From Opitutales bacterium (GTDB lineage Bacteria > Verrucomicrobiota > Verrucomicrobiia > Opitutales > JAJFLR01): DNA of 64,000 nucleotides. The notes under the pieces are model-generated. The model did no database searches. It was not told where the DNA came from and worked only from the letters and a program-made list of their open reading frames with translations. Where the stretch lies: contig JAJFLR010000054.1 in the NCBI GenBank assembly GCA_021772565.1, positions 62,001-126,000 of the forward strand, given 5' to 3'. A program made the translations under genes and the position numbers. Shown in pieces: positions 14,305 to 24,060 of the stretch (positions within the stretch are counted from its first letter, which is position 1; each line of letters begins with the position of its first letter).

Positions 14305-17046
14305 TTATTTGTTAATTTGCCGACCATTCGTTTTATTTTCTTTTTCTCTATTGCGATAGAGAGCTGGGTCTATAACCATATTCATTTTCTCTGGCGCCGG
14401 AAGAAGTTCTCCTAGAAAAGAAGCCAAATTACTACAAACATCATCCGCATAATTTATACAGTCTGCATAATTAATCTCGGTTAAGCGAAGTGGTAATTTC
14501 GGATTGTCTGCATATTTTCGTACTGATTGTAAAATTTCATTTTGATGATTTTGCAGTAGAATTTTTGAGTCAGTTAAATCGTTATGGCTATTTCCCTGTT
14601 CTTGCAACATTGTTTGCTGTGAACGAGCTACCTCACTAATAGGGCGATTCATCCAAATTATAAAATAAACATAATTTCTGGGCAAGAACTGAAGTTGGCT
14701 CGATACAACTTTGACAACTTTTCCAACTGCCTGGGAGATACAATTAGGGTTGTCGCCCAATGATTTTATTGGTTCCCATTCAAAAAAGCCACGTGGGCTA
14801 TTTGTATCAGCTGGCCGTTTATCATCTACTTGTAATGTCATCCCCCCTTTTTGCAACATCTCCATCATCATTGAGGTTCCGGAACGTGGCAGACCACTAA
14901 CGATTACTACAGGTTTTTGTTTATCTGCCTGTTGATTATTTGAGTTAAATACTTTTACAGGATAGTCTGCAGAACGATAATAGTTCTGTTCTCGCTTCCA
15001 AATTTGCCGGCGTTTTTTTGAATCTTCCCTGAGACGTGATAATTTAATTGTATGCTCTTTTGAAGCTTTCTCCTCTGGAAGTTCTGAAAAATTCATGTCA
15101 TGATAAAACAAAGGTGCAAATTGTTCACTTGCTTCTATTTTATCTCTATGCAGGCGAAATTTTTTTGCTTTAGCTTCCGGAAATTCGGGCTTTGATTGAA
15201 TTGCATGATCAAAGGCCTCTTTGGCTTCATCGAGTCGCTCCAATCTTTCTAAAGATTGCCCTAAGGTAAACCAAGCCATCGCAACATCCGGAAATGCTTT
15301 AACTATGGCTGATGTTCGCTGTTCAGCTTCTTGTGATTTGTCAGATAATACAAGTGCACGACAAAGACCCAGCTCGGCACTTATGCTCGGATTTTCAACG
15401 GTTTGAGTGCGAAATATCTGTTCAGCCTCTTCAAACTGTCCGGTATGCAACAAAATGAGTCCGTGCTCGAGAGATATTAGACGTTTGTCATATTCATATT
15501 TTGTAGCTTGATCAATATAAGACAAAGCCACCTCGTAATCTTTTCTCATTCGATAAATTATTGCCAGGTGGTAACAAAGTTCACCATTTTGCGGACCATA
15601 ATCCAGAAGCGACTGCTCAGTAACTAAAGATTCCTCAATCAATCCTAACTGTATTTGACATCGGACAAGCGGTAGGGCTTTATGGGATGCTTCGGGGTGA
15701 TAAAAATAGGCTTCTTCTAAATACGGTAATGCATCCTCCAAACGACTTTCTCCCATTAACGCAACACCCAAATTCCAGGCATTTTCTCGTCGAGATTTTG
15801 ATTCTGCCAATTCTTTTCTTTCTTCATGCGGTGAAACGTAACCAAGTTCTTCAAACTGTTTAAGTAACGCTTTTGTGACATCCGGGTCAACTGATTCAGA
15901 AGTTTCATTTTCAAGAGAATTTCCTCTCTTTTCCCATGAGTCGATTTTTTCCAAATAATTATTACTTTTCAACATGGAGGATAATACCTGACCCGGCATA
16001 TCAGCACCTACAGGTAATTCAAGCATGTGTAAAAGTGTGGGTACTATATCAAAGTGTGTTGCCTTGATATCATTAACTCCTGAATTAAATAACGGACCTG
16101 CACCGACGATCATTCCCTCTATCCGATGCCAGGCAGCAATACCAGCGTCGACTTTTGGTGTTTGCAATGGCCTCTCATTTCCACTTAGGAAACCATGGTC
16201 TGAAATTACCAGGCAGTTGACATCTTTGCCCGCATGCTGCAAAAGGTCGCGCAACAACAGATCCTGTAATTCATATGCTCTACTTACTACTTCACTGTAG
16301 AGTGCATAATCACGCTCTGAAACTTCCGGGCGTTGCGGAGGAGCCAGTGCCATAAAATCATGACAAATCCAATCCAGAAAATGATAATAAATAGTCATAA
16401 ACTCCACTTCATCTTTTTTTAACAATGCAATTGCCGTATTATGGTAAGAGTAGAGTTCAGCTAACCGCTTCATTAATTCTAGCGGACGTTTATCTTTCTT
16501 TAAATTTATCTCATTTAACCTGGGAATAAAATACTGTAATAGTCCGGGATCAATAGCGTCGGCTGAAATGCTCAGAGGAAGAATTTCTTTCATTTTATCT
16601 TCCGGACTAACGTATCTCTTTGTTGTTTTCTGTTCAGGATCTCTAGTCCCTAAACTTGCAAAAAGATCTGAAACCATCACACCATTAATGGATTCAGCAG
16701 GATAAGTAGCAAACCATCCCAGAACATTGGTTTTCCAGCCTTCTTGAGATAATATATTCCAAATAGCTTTACATTGGCGACTTTTACTGGAAATCGGTTG
16801 TAGCGATTGACTGGTTTCATTAAACTCACGAAATCCGATAATACCATGTTCAGCAGGGGACTTTCCAGTTGCTATTGTAGTCCAAAGCATCGGTGATAGA
16901 TAGGGTGGTGAACTGCGTAAAATACCAGAGACTCCATTTTCAACCATATGCGATAGTTGTGGCATGCGGCCTCTGTCCATTAATGGTTGGGCCAAATTCC
17001 AGTCGGCGCCATCCCAACCCACTAATATTAGTTTTTTTTGCATCAA
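14305..17046 (-). CDS. Phosphodiesterase-TPR-sulfotransferase fusion, copy B
   Basis: A 913-residue three-part protein. Residues about 1-360 form a type I phosphodiesterase/nucleotide-pyrophosphatase domain of the alkaline phosphatase superfamily. Its metal and nucleophile residues are visible: D12 (GWDGADW), T56/T57 (LWTTIATGKSP), D225 and H229 (FLDWICHD), D283/H284 (ISDHGF), H331 (THFDIVPTLL). Residues about 420-625 are TPR-like repeats. Residues about 710-890 form a sulfotransferase-type domain with the PAPS loop SGLPRSGTS (717-725) and a later WMNRPISEVARSQ motif. No signal peptide is apparent. The pairing suggests work on a phosphate or sulfate ester, perhaps of a glycan, but the substrate is unknown. 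Confidence 0.9.
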   Translation of the reverse strand: MMQKKLILVGWDGADWNLAQPLMDRGRMPQLSHMVENGVSGILRSSPPYLSPMLWTTIATGKSPAEHGIIGFREFNETSQSLQPISSKSRQCKAIWNILSQEGWKTNVLGWFATYPAESINGVMVSDLFASLGTRDPEQKTTKRYVSPEDKMKEILPLSISADAIDPGLLQYFIPRLNEINLKKDKRPLELMKRLAELYSYHNTAIALLKKDEVEFMTIYYHFLDWICHDFMALAPPQRPEVSERDYALYSEVVSRAYELQDLLLRDLLQHAGKDVNCLVISDHGFLSGNERPLQTPKVDAGIAAWHRIEGMIVGAGPLFNSGVNDIKATHFDIVPTLLHMLELPVGADMPGQVLSSMLKSNNYLEKIDSWEKRGNSLENETSESVDPDVTKALLKQFEELGYVSPHEERKELAESKSRRENAWNLGVALMGESRLEDALPYLEEAYFYHPEASHKALPLVRCQIQLGLIEESLVTEQSLLDYGPQNGELCYHLAIIYRMRKDYEVALSYIDQATKYEYDKRLISLEHGLILLHTGQFEEAEQIFRTQTVENPSISAELGLCRALVLSDKSQEAEQRTSAIVKAFPDVAMAWFTLGQSLERLERLDEAKEAFDHAIQSKPEFPEAKAKKFRLHRDKIEASEQFAPLFYHDMNFSELPEEKASKEHTIKLSRLREDSKKRRQIWKREQNYYRSADYPVKVFNSNNQQADKQKPVVIVSGLPRSGTSMMMEMLQKGGMTLQVDDKRPADTNSPRGFFEWEPIKSLGDNPNCISQAVGKVVKVVSSQLQFLPRNYVYFIIWMNRPISEVARSQQTMLQEQGNSHNDLTDSKILLQNHQNEILQSVRKYADNPKLPLRLTEINYADCINYADDVCSNLASFLGELLPAPEKMNMVIDPALYRNREKENKTNGRQINK

Positions 17047-17157
17047 ATTTTTTTATTGGTAATATTAAGTCTCTGTCCATATTTATATTGACCAGATAAA
17101 ATAATTTCAAATACATATATATGTAAATAAATTAACAAATAAATTAAGTTATAAATT

Positions 17158-17751
17158 ATGAAGCATTTAATCAAAACTACAGCAGTAATTTCATCACTGG
17201 CTCCTCTATCTCAAGCAATAATTTCTGTTCATACAATTACTCTTGATTCGATTATTTCTGGGCAAGCAATTTTCGTAGATTTTTCAAACGGAATTGCCGA
17301 TAACAGTACTACTTTTAACGATGATATTAGTTTACAATTTGGTGGTTCTGAAAAACCAAGGGTTCAATTTTCAAACAACAACTATTCGATTGCTGACAAT
17401 GGAGGCTATATTGCAAGGTACAGTTTTGGGTCTGATCTCAATTTTACCAACCCTATTACGGCTACCAGATATTTCGAACGTAGTAATGCGGGACCATGGG
17501 AGGGCGATACAGGAGGAACGTCATACTTTGCTGTTAAAAATACAACAACATCAAAGGAAGCTTGGGTGGCAATTCAATACAATGATGCTGCCAATACGTT
17601 AGACTTAATATCGTTTGCAGTTGCTGATGCATCTGATAATATAACTGCTGGACAAACAGTTGTTCCAGAACCTGCGGAAACTGCGGCATTGATGGTTTTG
17701 GTGGCAGGATCTGCAGCACTCTATCGAAAAAGGCAGCAGAAAAAGAATTAG
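17158..17751 (+). CDS. PEP-CTERM sorting-domain protein, copy B
   Basis: A 197-residue exported protein. Residues 1-20 are a signal peptide (KHLIKTTAVISSLAPLSQA). The body has NAGPWEGDTGGTSYFAVKNTTTSKEAWVAIQYNDAANTLDLISFAVAD, and the C-terminus is the sorting signal VVPEPAETAALMVLVAGSAALYRKRQQKK. The WxxxGGxxYFAVK pattern resembles small PEP-CTERM proteins of Verrucomicrobia and Planctomycetes; no enzymatic role is apparent. It is divergent from the fusion gene over about 110 bp and is the intact paralogue of the broken gene at 12014-12446. Confidence 0.88.
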   Translation: MKHLIKTTAVISSLAPLSQAIISVHTITLDSIISGQAIFVDFSNGIADNSTTFNDDISLQFGGSEKPRVQFSNNNYSIADNGGYIARYSFGSDLNFTNPITATRYFERSNAGPWEGDTGGTSYFAVKNTTTSKEAWVAIQYNDAANTLDLISFAVADASDNITAGQTVVPEPAETAALMVLVAGSAALYRKRQQKKN

Positions 17752-17900
17752 CAGTAATTGATATTCTTAACTGTGTCTTTATATTGATTGGTTGATATTT
17801 GAACGCGTTGTAATGACTTAATTCACCATATTGATATTAATACTATCACTTTCAGCACGATTTACCTGTATCGCTAATGGTAGCGGTATCGAGTAACGAT

Positions 17901-17965
17901 CCTCGCAGCAAGCTACGAGGCATTAAAGAAAAAAAAGAATTTCAGAGTGCGCGAAGCAAGCTTCG
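17901..17965. repeat. Pair of hairpins centred on AGCAAGCT
   Basis: CCTCGCAGCAAGCTACGAGG (17901-17920) and CGAAGCAAGCTTCG (17952-17965, perfect) sit 30 bp apart in the 340-bp gene-free stretch 17752-18092. The core GCAAGC is the reverse complement of the GCTTGC centre of the TGTAGGGC hairpins, so they may be related. Nothing else was seen in this stretch. Confidence 0.65.
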
Positions 17966-18092
17966 AGGTATTCATCATCCTACAGTGAATAAATTCAGCT
18001 GTCAATTTGGAAAACCGATAGCCTTTTCACTGATGCCCATACTGAGACAAATCAATTATTAGTTAGTCGCGCCAGGTAGTTACATTTTATGA

Positions 18093-18563
18093 TCAATTTG
18101 GCACCAAAGAGAAGTCATCGAAATATACAGTTCCTGCACCTTCCTTAATTTCAATAATCAAGTCTAGTTTTTTACTATCTTTAATTTGATCAAATTCCCA
18201 TTTATAGTCGTGCCAGTTGCCATCATTAACTATTTTGCTACTTGAATATATTGTTCCGTAATTTTCTTTCCTAAATCGAACAGTCATTCCTCTGCCGTTA
18301 TAATCTTTAGAAGCTCTATATCGAAAAATCAGTGTAACATCTTTTAACCCTTTGCATTTAATTTCTTCCTGAGTGAAACTGCGTATTGATTTATTACTCA
18401 CTTTTACTTCAATCAATTTATTGTCGGCAATGGATATAATTTTACGATCACCTTTCCATCCGGAAGAACCTCTACTTATATCACCATTTTTCAATAGTTC
18501 ATTACCGAGCAGATTGCCGATTGAAAGAGTTATAAAAAATAAAATAGGGAGTAAAATTTTCAT
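18093..18563 (-). CDS. Exported jelly-roll, carbohydrate-binding-module-like protein
   Basis: A 156-residue protein with a signal peptide (KILLPILFFITLSIGNLLGN). A single domain follows that looks like a CBM4/9-type or similar galactose-binding-like jelly roll: NELLKNGDISRGSSGWKGD at the start, SFTQEEIKCKGLKDVTLIFRYRASKDYNG in the middle, and GAGTVYFDDFSLVPN at the end. Such domains bind sugars, often attached to enzymes; here the domain is alone. No neighbour is obviously linked. The fold call is from pattern only. Confidence 0.65.
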   Translation of the reverse strand: MKILLPILFFITLSIGNLLGNELLKNGDISRGSSGWKGDRKIISIADNKLIEVKVSNKSIRSFTQEEIKCKGLKDVTLIFRYRASKDYNGRGMTVRFRKENYGTIYSSSKIVNDGNWHDYKWEFDQIKDSKKLDLIIEIKEGAGTVYFDDFSLVPN

Positions 18564-18735
18564 AAACGAGAATTTAATTTCAGCTAAAGTTTTGTCAAAC
18601 GCATTCTTTATAGTAGCTATTATCGAAGTTTTGTTTTGGAATTAATTTTAAAAAATCAAAATCATGTGATTTTATCGAATAAGAAATTTTTTCAAATGTT
18701 TGACAGATTAACAGTTATTAATTTTTAGTTAAATT

Positions 18736-20724
18736 ATGAATAATGAAACACTAGAAAAAGCAGCCAATATTGCTCGTGGTTTAGCGATGGATGCAGTTCA
18801 TGCATGTAAAAGTGGACACTTGGGGCTACCTCTTGGTGCTGCGGAAATTGGTGCAGTTCTTTTTGGACATGCTCTGCAAATTAACCCTGAAAAGCCGAGA
18901 TGGATTAATCGAGATCGATTTATTTTATCAGCCGGACATGGAAGTATGTTTCTCTACAGCTGGTTACATCTTTCAGGTTTTGATTTATCACTCGATGAGC
19001 TTAAGAATTTCAGAAAGCTTCACAGCAAAACTCCCGGTCATCCGGAATATGGCGAAACTGCCGGTGTTGAATGTACTACTGGGCCTTTAGGACAGGGTGT
19101 CGGCAATGCAGTAGGTATGGCAATGTCAGCAAAAATGGCTGAGGCTAGATACAATACAGAGGATCACCGGATTTTGGATTATCATATAGTCTGTCTTGTT
19201 GGTGATGGTTGTTTGCAGGAGGGAGTTGCGTCAGAGGCAGCATCATTGGCCGGACACTTGGGCCTTGATAATCTTATATTAATCTACGATTCAAATGACG
19301 TTACTTTAGATGCTGCGGCTGATAAGACTCAAAGCGAAAACACTGAATTACGATTTCAATCATATGGATTCGACGTTCATTTAGTTGATGGGCATGATAT
19401 GGATAAAATTTCAGAAGCTTTTGAAAATGCAAAAAATTCAGACTCCGGAAAACCGCAAATTATAATTGCCAAAACTATAATAGGAAAAGGGATTTCTGAA
19501 GTAGCGGGAACTTTTAAAGCTCATGGTGAAGCCGGTGCCAATTTTGTTGAAGGTGCAAAAAAGAATTTAGGACTTCCCGATGAACAATTTTATGTTTCCG
19601 AAGAGGTTAAAGATTATTTTAAGAAACATCACGAAAAATTAATTAAACGGTATCATGCATGGGAAGGTGTTTATGAGGCATGGCGTGTTATTAACTCAGA
19701 CTTACATAAAGAGATTAAGTTGACACAGGAAGGCATAAATACTGATGCACTGGAATTACTGGAAAAAATACCTGAATTCGATGTTGCAAAAAATCTTGCA
19801 ACACGCGCTGCCGGTGGTGTGGTTTTGCAGAAATTGGCCGAAGCTTTACCATTGTTGATCAGTGGCAGTGCTGATTTGCATGGATCGACAAAAAATTATA
19901 TCGAGTCGGGCGGAGATTTTTCAAAAGAAAATAGAAGTGGCAGAAATATTTTGTTTGGAATTCGTGAGCATGCAATGGGTGCTATCATTAATGGGTTTGG
20001 CTACGATAAAACTTTTATCGCATCTGGCGCCACTTTTTTAACTTTTTCAGATTACATGCGTCCCTCAATTCGATTGGCCGCTCTAGCCAACTTATCGGTT
20101 TTTTATATTTTTACTCATGACTCAGTTGGTGTCGGTGAAGATGGCCCAACGCATCAACCGGTCGAAACAGTCAGTGCTTTGCGCTGTATCCCCAATTTGG
20201 ATGTATTGCGTCCTGCAGACCCGGAAGAGACTGCTGGAGCATTTGTCTGCGCAGTCGAAAGATGTGACGGACCAACAGCAATTATTTTATCACGGCAAAG
20301 CATGGTAACCATTAAAGAATCAACAGTGACGGAAAAACGTGAAGGCGTTCTCAAAGGGGGTTACATCGTTAAAAAAGAAATTGGCGAATTGAAATTGATT
20401 TTATTGGGCACAGGAAGTGAATTACAACACGCAATCAAAGCGGCTGATGCCATTGGTGAAGGTGTTCGTGTTGTCTCGCTGCCATCATTTGAACGTTTCG
20501 AAAGACAAACTCAAAATTATAAAGACTCAATTCTACCGAGTTCATGTTTCAATCGTATTGCTATTGAAGCTGGAGTTTCCGGGTTATGGTATCGATACGT
20601 TGGAGATGGAGGCAAAATTATTGCCATTGATCGATTTGGAATCAGCGCCCCTGGCGATATTGTTATGAATGAGTTGGGGATTAATGAAAATTCCATTTTA
20701 GAAGCAGCAAAGAATATGGTTTAA
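18736..20724 (+). CDS. tkt: Transketolase
   Basis: A 662-residue cytoplasmic ThDP enzyme of the pentose phosphate pathway that moves two-carbon units between sugar phosphates. Seen: [34 protein letters not shown], the ThDP/Mg motif [33 protein letters not shown], and the pyrimidine-domain signature [17 protein letters not shown]. Full length with all three domains. The C-terminal [11 protein letters not shown] and [13 protein letters not shown] fit the family. It stands alone on its strand, followed 72 bp later by a pseudopilin gene. Confidence 0.97.
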   Translation: MNNETLEKAANIARGLAMDAVHACKSGHLGLPLGAAEIGAVLFGHALQINPEKPRWINRDRFILSAGHGSMFLYSWLHLSGFDLSLDELKNFRKLHSKTPGHPEYGETAGVECTTGPLGQGVGNAVGMAMSAKMAEARYNTEDHRILDYHIVCLVGDGCLQEGVASEAASLAGHLGLDNLILIYDSNDVTLDAAADKTQSENTELRFQSYGFDVHLVDGHDMDKISEAFENAKNSDSGKPQIIIAKTIIGKGISEVAGTFKAHGEAGANFVEGAKKNLGLPDEQFYVSEEVKDYFKKHHEKLIKRYHAWEGVYEAWRVINSDLHKEIKLTQEGINTDALELLEKIPEFDVAKNLATRAAGGVVLQKLAEALPLLISGSADLHGSTKNYIESGGDFSKENRSGRNILFGIREHAMGAIINGFGYDKTFIASGATFLTFSDYMRPSIRLAALANLSVFYIFTHDSVGVGEDGPTHQPVETVSALRCIPNLDVLRPADPEETAGAFVCAVERCDGPTAIILSRQSMVTIKESTVTEKREGVLKGGYIVKKEIGELKLILLGTGSELQHAIKAADAIGEGVRVVSLPSFERFERQTQNYKDSILPSSCFNRIAIEAGVSGLWYRYVGDGGKIIAIDRFGISAPGDIVMNELGINENSILEAAKNMV

Positions 20725-20796
20725 AAGTGACGGAATTATTTCAGAATAATAATTTTTAGATTGCTAACAGATAATTATAAACCATTTTATATTTTC

Positions 20797-21483
20797 ATGC
20801 CTATAAAAACTAATCACAGACATTCAGGATTTTCACTGGTTGAACTATTAACCGTTATTGCAATAATTGGAATATTGGCAGCACTAATAATTCCTGCAAT
20901 CGGCAAATCAAAAGAATTGGCCAATCGTCAAAAAGCGGCAAGTAATGTAAGGCAGATTGCAATAGCTTATGCGACTTACGCAAATTCAACCGGAAGAACT
21001 CGTGCTATTCCATCAGATACTGCCACTGATATTTACTTATGGGCACAAATATTGGCTGATGAAGTGGAATTAAATGATGCAGCACTCTACTATGTAGATG
21101 TAGATCCTAGTGTTGCAGCGTTAGCAACATTACCTAAGGTTGTTTCTATAAATGGAGTTTTAAATACTGATTTTAATGGATCCCCAGTTGGTTATGAAGC
21201 AGTTGCAGGTTTAAGCCCACGTGCCCCAGCATCTACAACACCGTTAATATGGTCACGAGATTTAAAAACAGATGGAACCTGGGATGCAATAACATCGCCG
21301 TGGGAAGGTGCCGGTGGCCACATTGGTTATGTAGATGGTCATGTTGAGTGGTATAATAATTTAGGGACAGGTGCGACTAGTGGTGAAGTAATAAATTATA
21401 CAACCAAAGCACAAACATCAAACATTACTGAAACAATTAATGCGAGTGCTAAAATCGTAACACAAACAGCTCCTACACCCTAA
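20797..21483 (+). CDS. Type II pseudopilin-like protein with H-X9-DG ending
   Basis: About 228 residues. It starts with a short basic leader (MPIKTNHRHSG), then the prepilin peptidase site and methylated helix G|FSLVELLTVIAIIGILAALIIPAIGK with the conserved Glu at +5. The C-terminal GGHIGYVDGHVEWYNN is the H-X9-DG type ending common in Planctomycetes, Verrucomicrobia and Lentisphaerae pseudopilins. It is probably exported and assembled by a type II secretion or pilus-like machine encoded elsewhere. The ATG at 20797 puts the processing site 11 residues in. A TTG at 20761 would give an atypically long leader. Confidence 0.9.
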   Translation: MPIKTNHRHSGFSLVELLTVIAIIGILAALIIPAIGKSKELANRQKAASNVRQIAIAYATYANSTGRTRAIPSDTATDIYLWAQILADEVELNDAALYYVDVDPSVAALATLPKVVSINGVLNTDFNGSPVGYEAVAGLSPRAPASTTPLIWSRDLKTDGTWDAITSPWEGAGGHIGYVDGHVEWYNNLGTGATSGEVINYTTKAQTSNITETINASAKIVTQTAPTP

Positions 21484-21492
21484 ATTTTGACC

Positions 21493-21969
21493 CTACTTTT
21501 TCTGCCTACCCAATTTACAAATAACATCAAACTCATCTTTGGTTACTGGTTGAATTGATAACCGCATGCCTTTTTGAACGACTTTCATCTTACCTAATTT
21601 AGCTGTCGCCTTTATTATTTCTAATGGGACAAAGTTTTTAAAATCCTCTTTCCATTTTACATCTACCATTACCCAACGTGGATTTTCAGGTGATGCTTTA
21701 GGGTCATAATAATTTGATTTTTTATCCCATGCTGTATGATCGGGGTACGGTTTACTGACTACTTCAACTACTCCAACGACACCGGGTTGAGGACAACTGG
21801 AGTGATAAAAAAAACCAAGGTCGCCAATTTTCATATCATCACGCATAATATTGCGCGCCTGATAATTGCGAATACCATCCCATGAGGTTTTTTTACCCGA
21901 ACTAGTTTTAAGATCGTCGAAAGAAAAAGTAGTAGGTTCTGATTTAAGCAGCCAGTAACGTTTAGTCAT
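21493..21969 (-). CDS. EVE-domain protein
   Basis: A 158-residue single-domain protein of the EVE family (PUA-like fold, related to YTH readers; human THYN1 is a member). Seen: YWLLKSEPTTFSFDDL, TSWDGIRNYQARNIMRDDMKIGDLGFFYHSS, GVVGVVEVVSKPYPD and PRWVMVDVKW. These are the pocket-forming blocks thought to bind modified bases in nucleic acid. Its bacterial role is not settled. It converges on the pseudopilin gene with about 10 bp between stops, and precedes nothing on its own strand until the histidine kinase upstream. Confidence 0.93.
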   Translation of the reverse strand: MTKRYWLLKSEPTTFSFDDLKTSSGKKTSWDGIRNYQARNIMRDDMKIGDLGFFYHSSCPQPGVVGVVEVVSKPYPDHTAWDKKSNYYDPKASPENPRWVMVDVKWKEDFKNFVPLEIIKATAKLGKMKVVQKGMRLSIQPVTKDEFDVICKLGRQKK

Positions 21970-21998
21970 TTTTATTTTTTAACTAGCAATTTCTAATT

Positions 21999-23099
21999 TT
22001 ATTCTTTCTCAACGATTGGCATACGGATAAAAAATGTAGTCCCCTGCCCGGCTTCAGACTCAAACTTAATAGTGCCACCGTGCGCTTCAATAATTGATTT
22101 TGCAATTGCAGATCCTAAGCCCGTTCCTTTACTTTTACCATATGTAATAAATGGATCAAAGAAACGTGCTCTGATTTGTTCCGGGATCCCATTTCCATTA
22201 TCTATCACCCGTATATATAAATTTTTCTTTTTCTCTACTTCGATAATCACATCGATTTTACCTTTTTCGTCTTCAAAAGCATCAATTGCGTTACCTACTA
22301 AATTCTGTAAAACTCGTAATAATTTATGCATTTCAGCATTTATCGGAACATCAGAAAATTCAAAATTTATTACAATATCTTCATTTTGAAAATAAGGATA
22401 GTTGAGCTCTTTAAATCGATCAATCAGATCTTTAAGTCTAATTGTAGATTTATGCAGTGTCTGCTTGCCTTTAGAAAATTCAATTAATTCTTCAGCCATG
22501 ACCACCATTCGGTGCACCTGCTCTTCAATATTCTGACAATATTTTTTTAGACCGGCATCCTCACTATTATTTTGTGCAATCATCTGCGCACTCAGACTAA
22601 TCATACAAAAAGGGTTTTTGAAGTCATGGATGATTGTACTCACCATACTACCGACAACGGCCATTTTTTCTTGTTGAAGCATATCATCCATGTAATGACG
22701 GGTCGTCTCATGAAGGTGATGAATAATACTTTCTAAAATTTTATTAACCGGCCCAGCAGTATTTTTTATAAAATGGATCAAATCCTCACTTACGATTTTA
22801 GCGAGTCTAACTTTACCTCTGGATTCTGCCCTAAGTGATCTAGGCTTTCCTGAAAATAAACCAATTTCACCAAAAAAATTACCTTCTTTTGAGTAACTAA
22901 CTGTCCTATACTGTTCACCCTCTGTCCTTTTACAAAATGCTACTTCACCCTCTAGTACTAAATATATGCCATCGGATGGACTGCCCTCTTCAAAAATTAT
23001 AACATCAGGTTCAAAATCGCAATACACCGTCTTTTCGGATAAATGCTTTACGTCCTCTTTATTTACTGACTCAAAAAATGGATGACTATATAACTCCAT
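21999..23099 (-). CDS. Cyclic-nucleotide-binding-domain histidine kinase
   Basis: A 366-residue soluble sensor kinase. Residues about 8-125 are a CRP-like cNMP-binding domain (EGSPSDGIYLVLEGEVAF, FFGEIGLFSGKPRSLRAES, with the phosphate-site Arg in KPRS). Residues about 140-205 are the dimerisation helix with H-box STIIHDFKNPF. The C-terminus is the HATPase: N-box LQNLVGNAIDAF, G1 DNGNGIP, G2 GKSKGTGLGSAIAK. No membrane segment and no receiver domain. The partner regulator is not adjacent. The EVE gene lies 29 bp downstream on the same strand, so the two may share a transcript. Confidence 0.93.
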   Translation of the reverse strand: MELYSHPFFESVNKEDVKHLSEKTVYCDFEPDVIIFEEGSPSDGIYLVLEGEVAFCKRTEGEQYRTVSYSKEGNFFGEIGLFSGKPRSLRAESRGKVRLAKIVSEDLIHFIKNTAGPVNKILESIIHHLHETTRHYMDDMLQQEKMAVVGSMVSTIIHDFKNPFCMISLSAQMIAQNNSEDAGLKKYCQNIEEQVHRMVVMAEELIEFSKGKQTLHKSTIRLKDLIDRFKELNYPYFQNEDIVINFEFSDVPINAEMHKLLRVLQNLVGNAIDAFEDEKGKIDVIIEVEKKKNLYIRVIDNGNGIPEQIRARFFDPFITYGKSKGTGLGSAIAKSIIEAHGGTIKFESEAGQGTTFFIRMPIVEKE

Positions 23100-23564
23100 A
23101 ACCTACATTAGGATTTGTATAATTAATTTGATAGTAATAGTTTTAATCTAAGTACTGAAGCAATGTTATTTTAGCGTCAATTCCTTAATAAGTAAAATAT
23201 TATAAATTATTGACAGTTTTTAATCCTATTCTGTCATTTGCAATCTGTTTCGTAAATGCAATGCAATAATGCCGATTATTTTTGATTTTCGCAACTCAAA
23301 AAATTATTAAGATTAATGCTTTAAGACAATGAGATCTAAAAATAATTTGTACAAAAAAATTCAGTAACAATATCAATTACTATAACTTTTTAGCTGCATA
23401 CAACTGATTTGTTGAATGAATAAGATATAAATGCACTTAAAAAATTACCCACCAGATTTTGAGACCATTGATCCCGTGATAATTCATCTATGTTATATTC
23501 AACAATTTTAATTTGTTGGCACAATAAATGCTGTATAAATTTAAAGTATTTTTGCATTCATCTT
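23100..23564. other. 465-bp gene-free stretch
   Basis: AT-rich sequence upstream of the histidine kinase (minus) and the small plus-strand gene. I see no tRNA, repeat or convincing conserved structure. A TTGACA occurs near 23212 without a well-placed -10 box. It probably holds the two divergent promoters. Confidence 0.5.
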
Positions 23565-24014
23565 ATGAAATCGTTAGAATTAAATTGCACTCAAGTCTCT
23601 GAAATAAAAGCGCGTTTATATCAAATATCCAGAGAGTTGAATATAAAAGACATAATGGTGCACATACCCGAACAATTGAATAATCAAATGATACCGATGC
23701 CCGTTGATGCAATAAATGATATTTTTTCTGAAATAATGATTAACAGTAAAAATGCACATGCTAAAAAATCCCCGGCAATTTACATATCTATATTCAAATA
23801 TGAAGATGATGTATGGTACTTTAGAGTTATAGATGACAGTCTAACTCTTGAAACAGATTGTTTAAGTACCGCACTAACCTCTGATGATAATAAATATGAT
23901 AACAATTTTTCATTTACCAAAACCAGAAACTGGATTTCGGAGTTAAAATGCAAATGCGATGTTTTACGACGCTGTTATAGTCTAGGTGTCATAATTTCTT
24001 TTCAGGTAGCTTAG
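23565..24014 (+). CDS. Hypothetical protein, possibly a degenerate GHKL ATPase domain
   Basis: About 149 residues, start ATG at 23565 (MKSLELNCTQ); longer starts add an implausible Cys/Trp-rich prefix. I do not recognise it firmly. The layout resembles a HATPase/GHKL fold: AINDIFSEIMINSKNAHAKKSPAIYISI looks like an N-box helix plus strand, and VWYFRVIDDS takes the place of the G1 motif (DxGxG), but the glycines are lost. No H-box and no G2 box. It could be a decayed kinase domain, an anti-sigma-like protein or a scaffold. It is divergent from the cNMP-kinase gene and converges on hisB. Confidence 0.5.
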   Translation: MKSLELNCTQVSEIKARLYQISRELNIKDIMVHIPEQLNNQMIPMPVDAINDIFSEIMINSKNAHAKKSPAIYISIFKYEDDVWYFRVIDDSLTLETDCLSTALTSDDNKYDNNFSFTKTRNWISELKCKCDVLRRCYSLGVIISFQVA

Positions 24015-24060
24015 TCATTAATCCCGGTTAATGAAAAAATCAAAAAATATAAGAGTTAGT

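Noticed and set aside
17877-18062. 61-residue open frame with repeated RSKLRGI
   Set aside because: The repeat in the protein is only the translation of the two AGCAAGCT hairpins.
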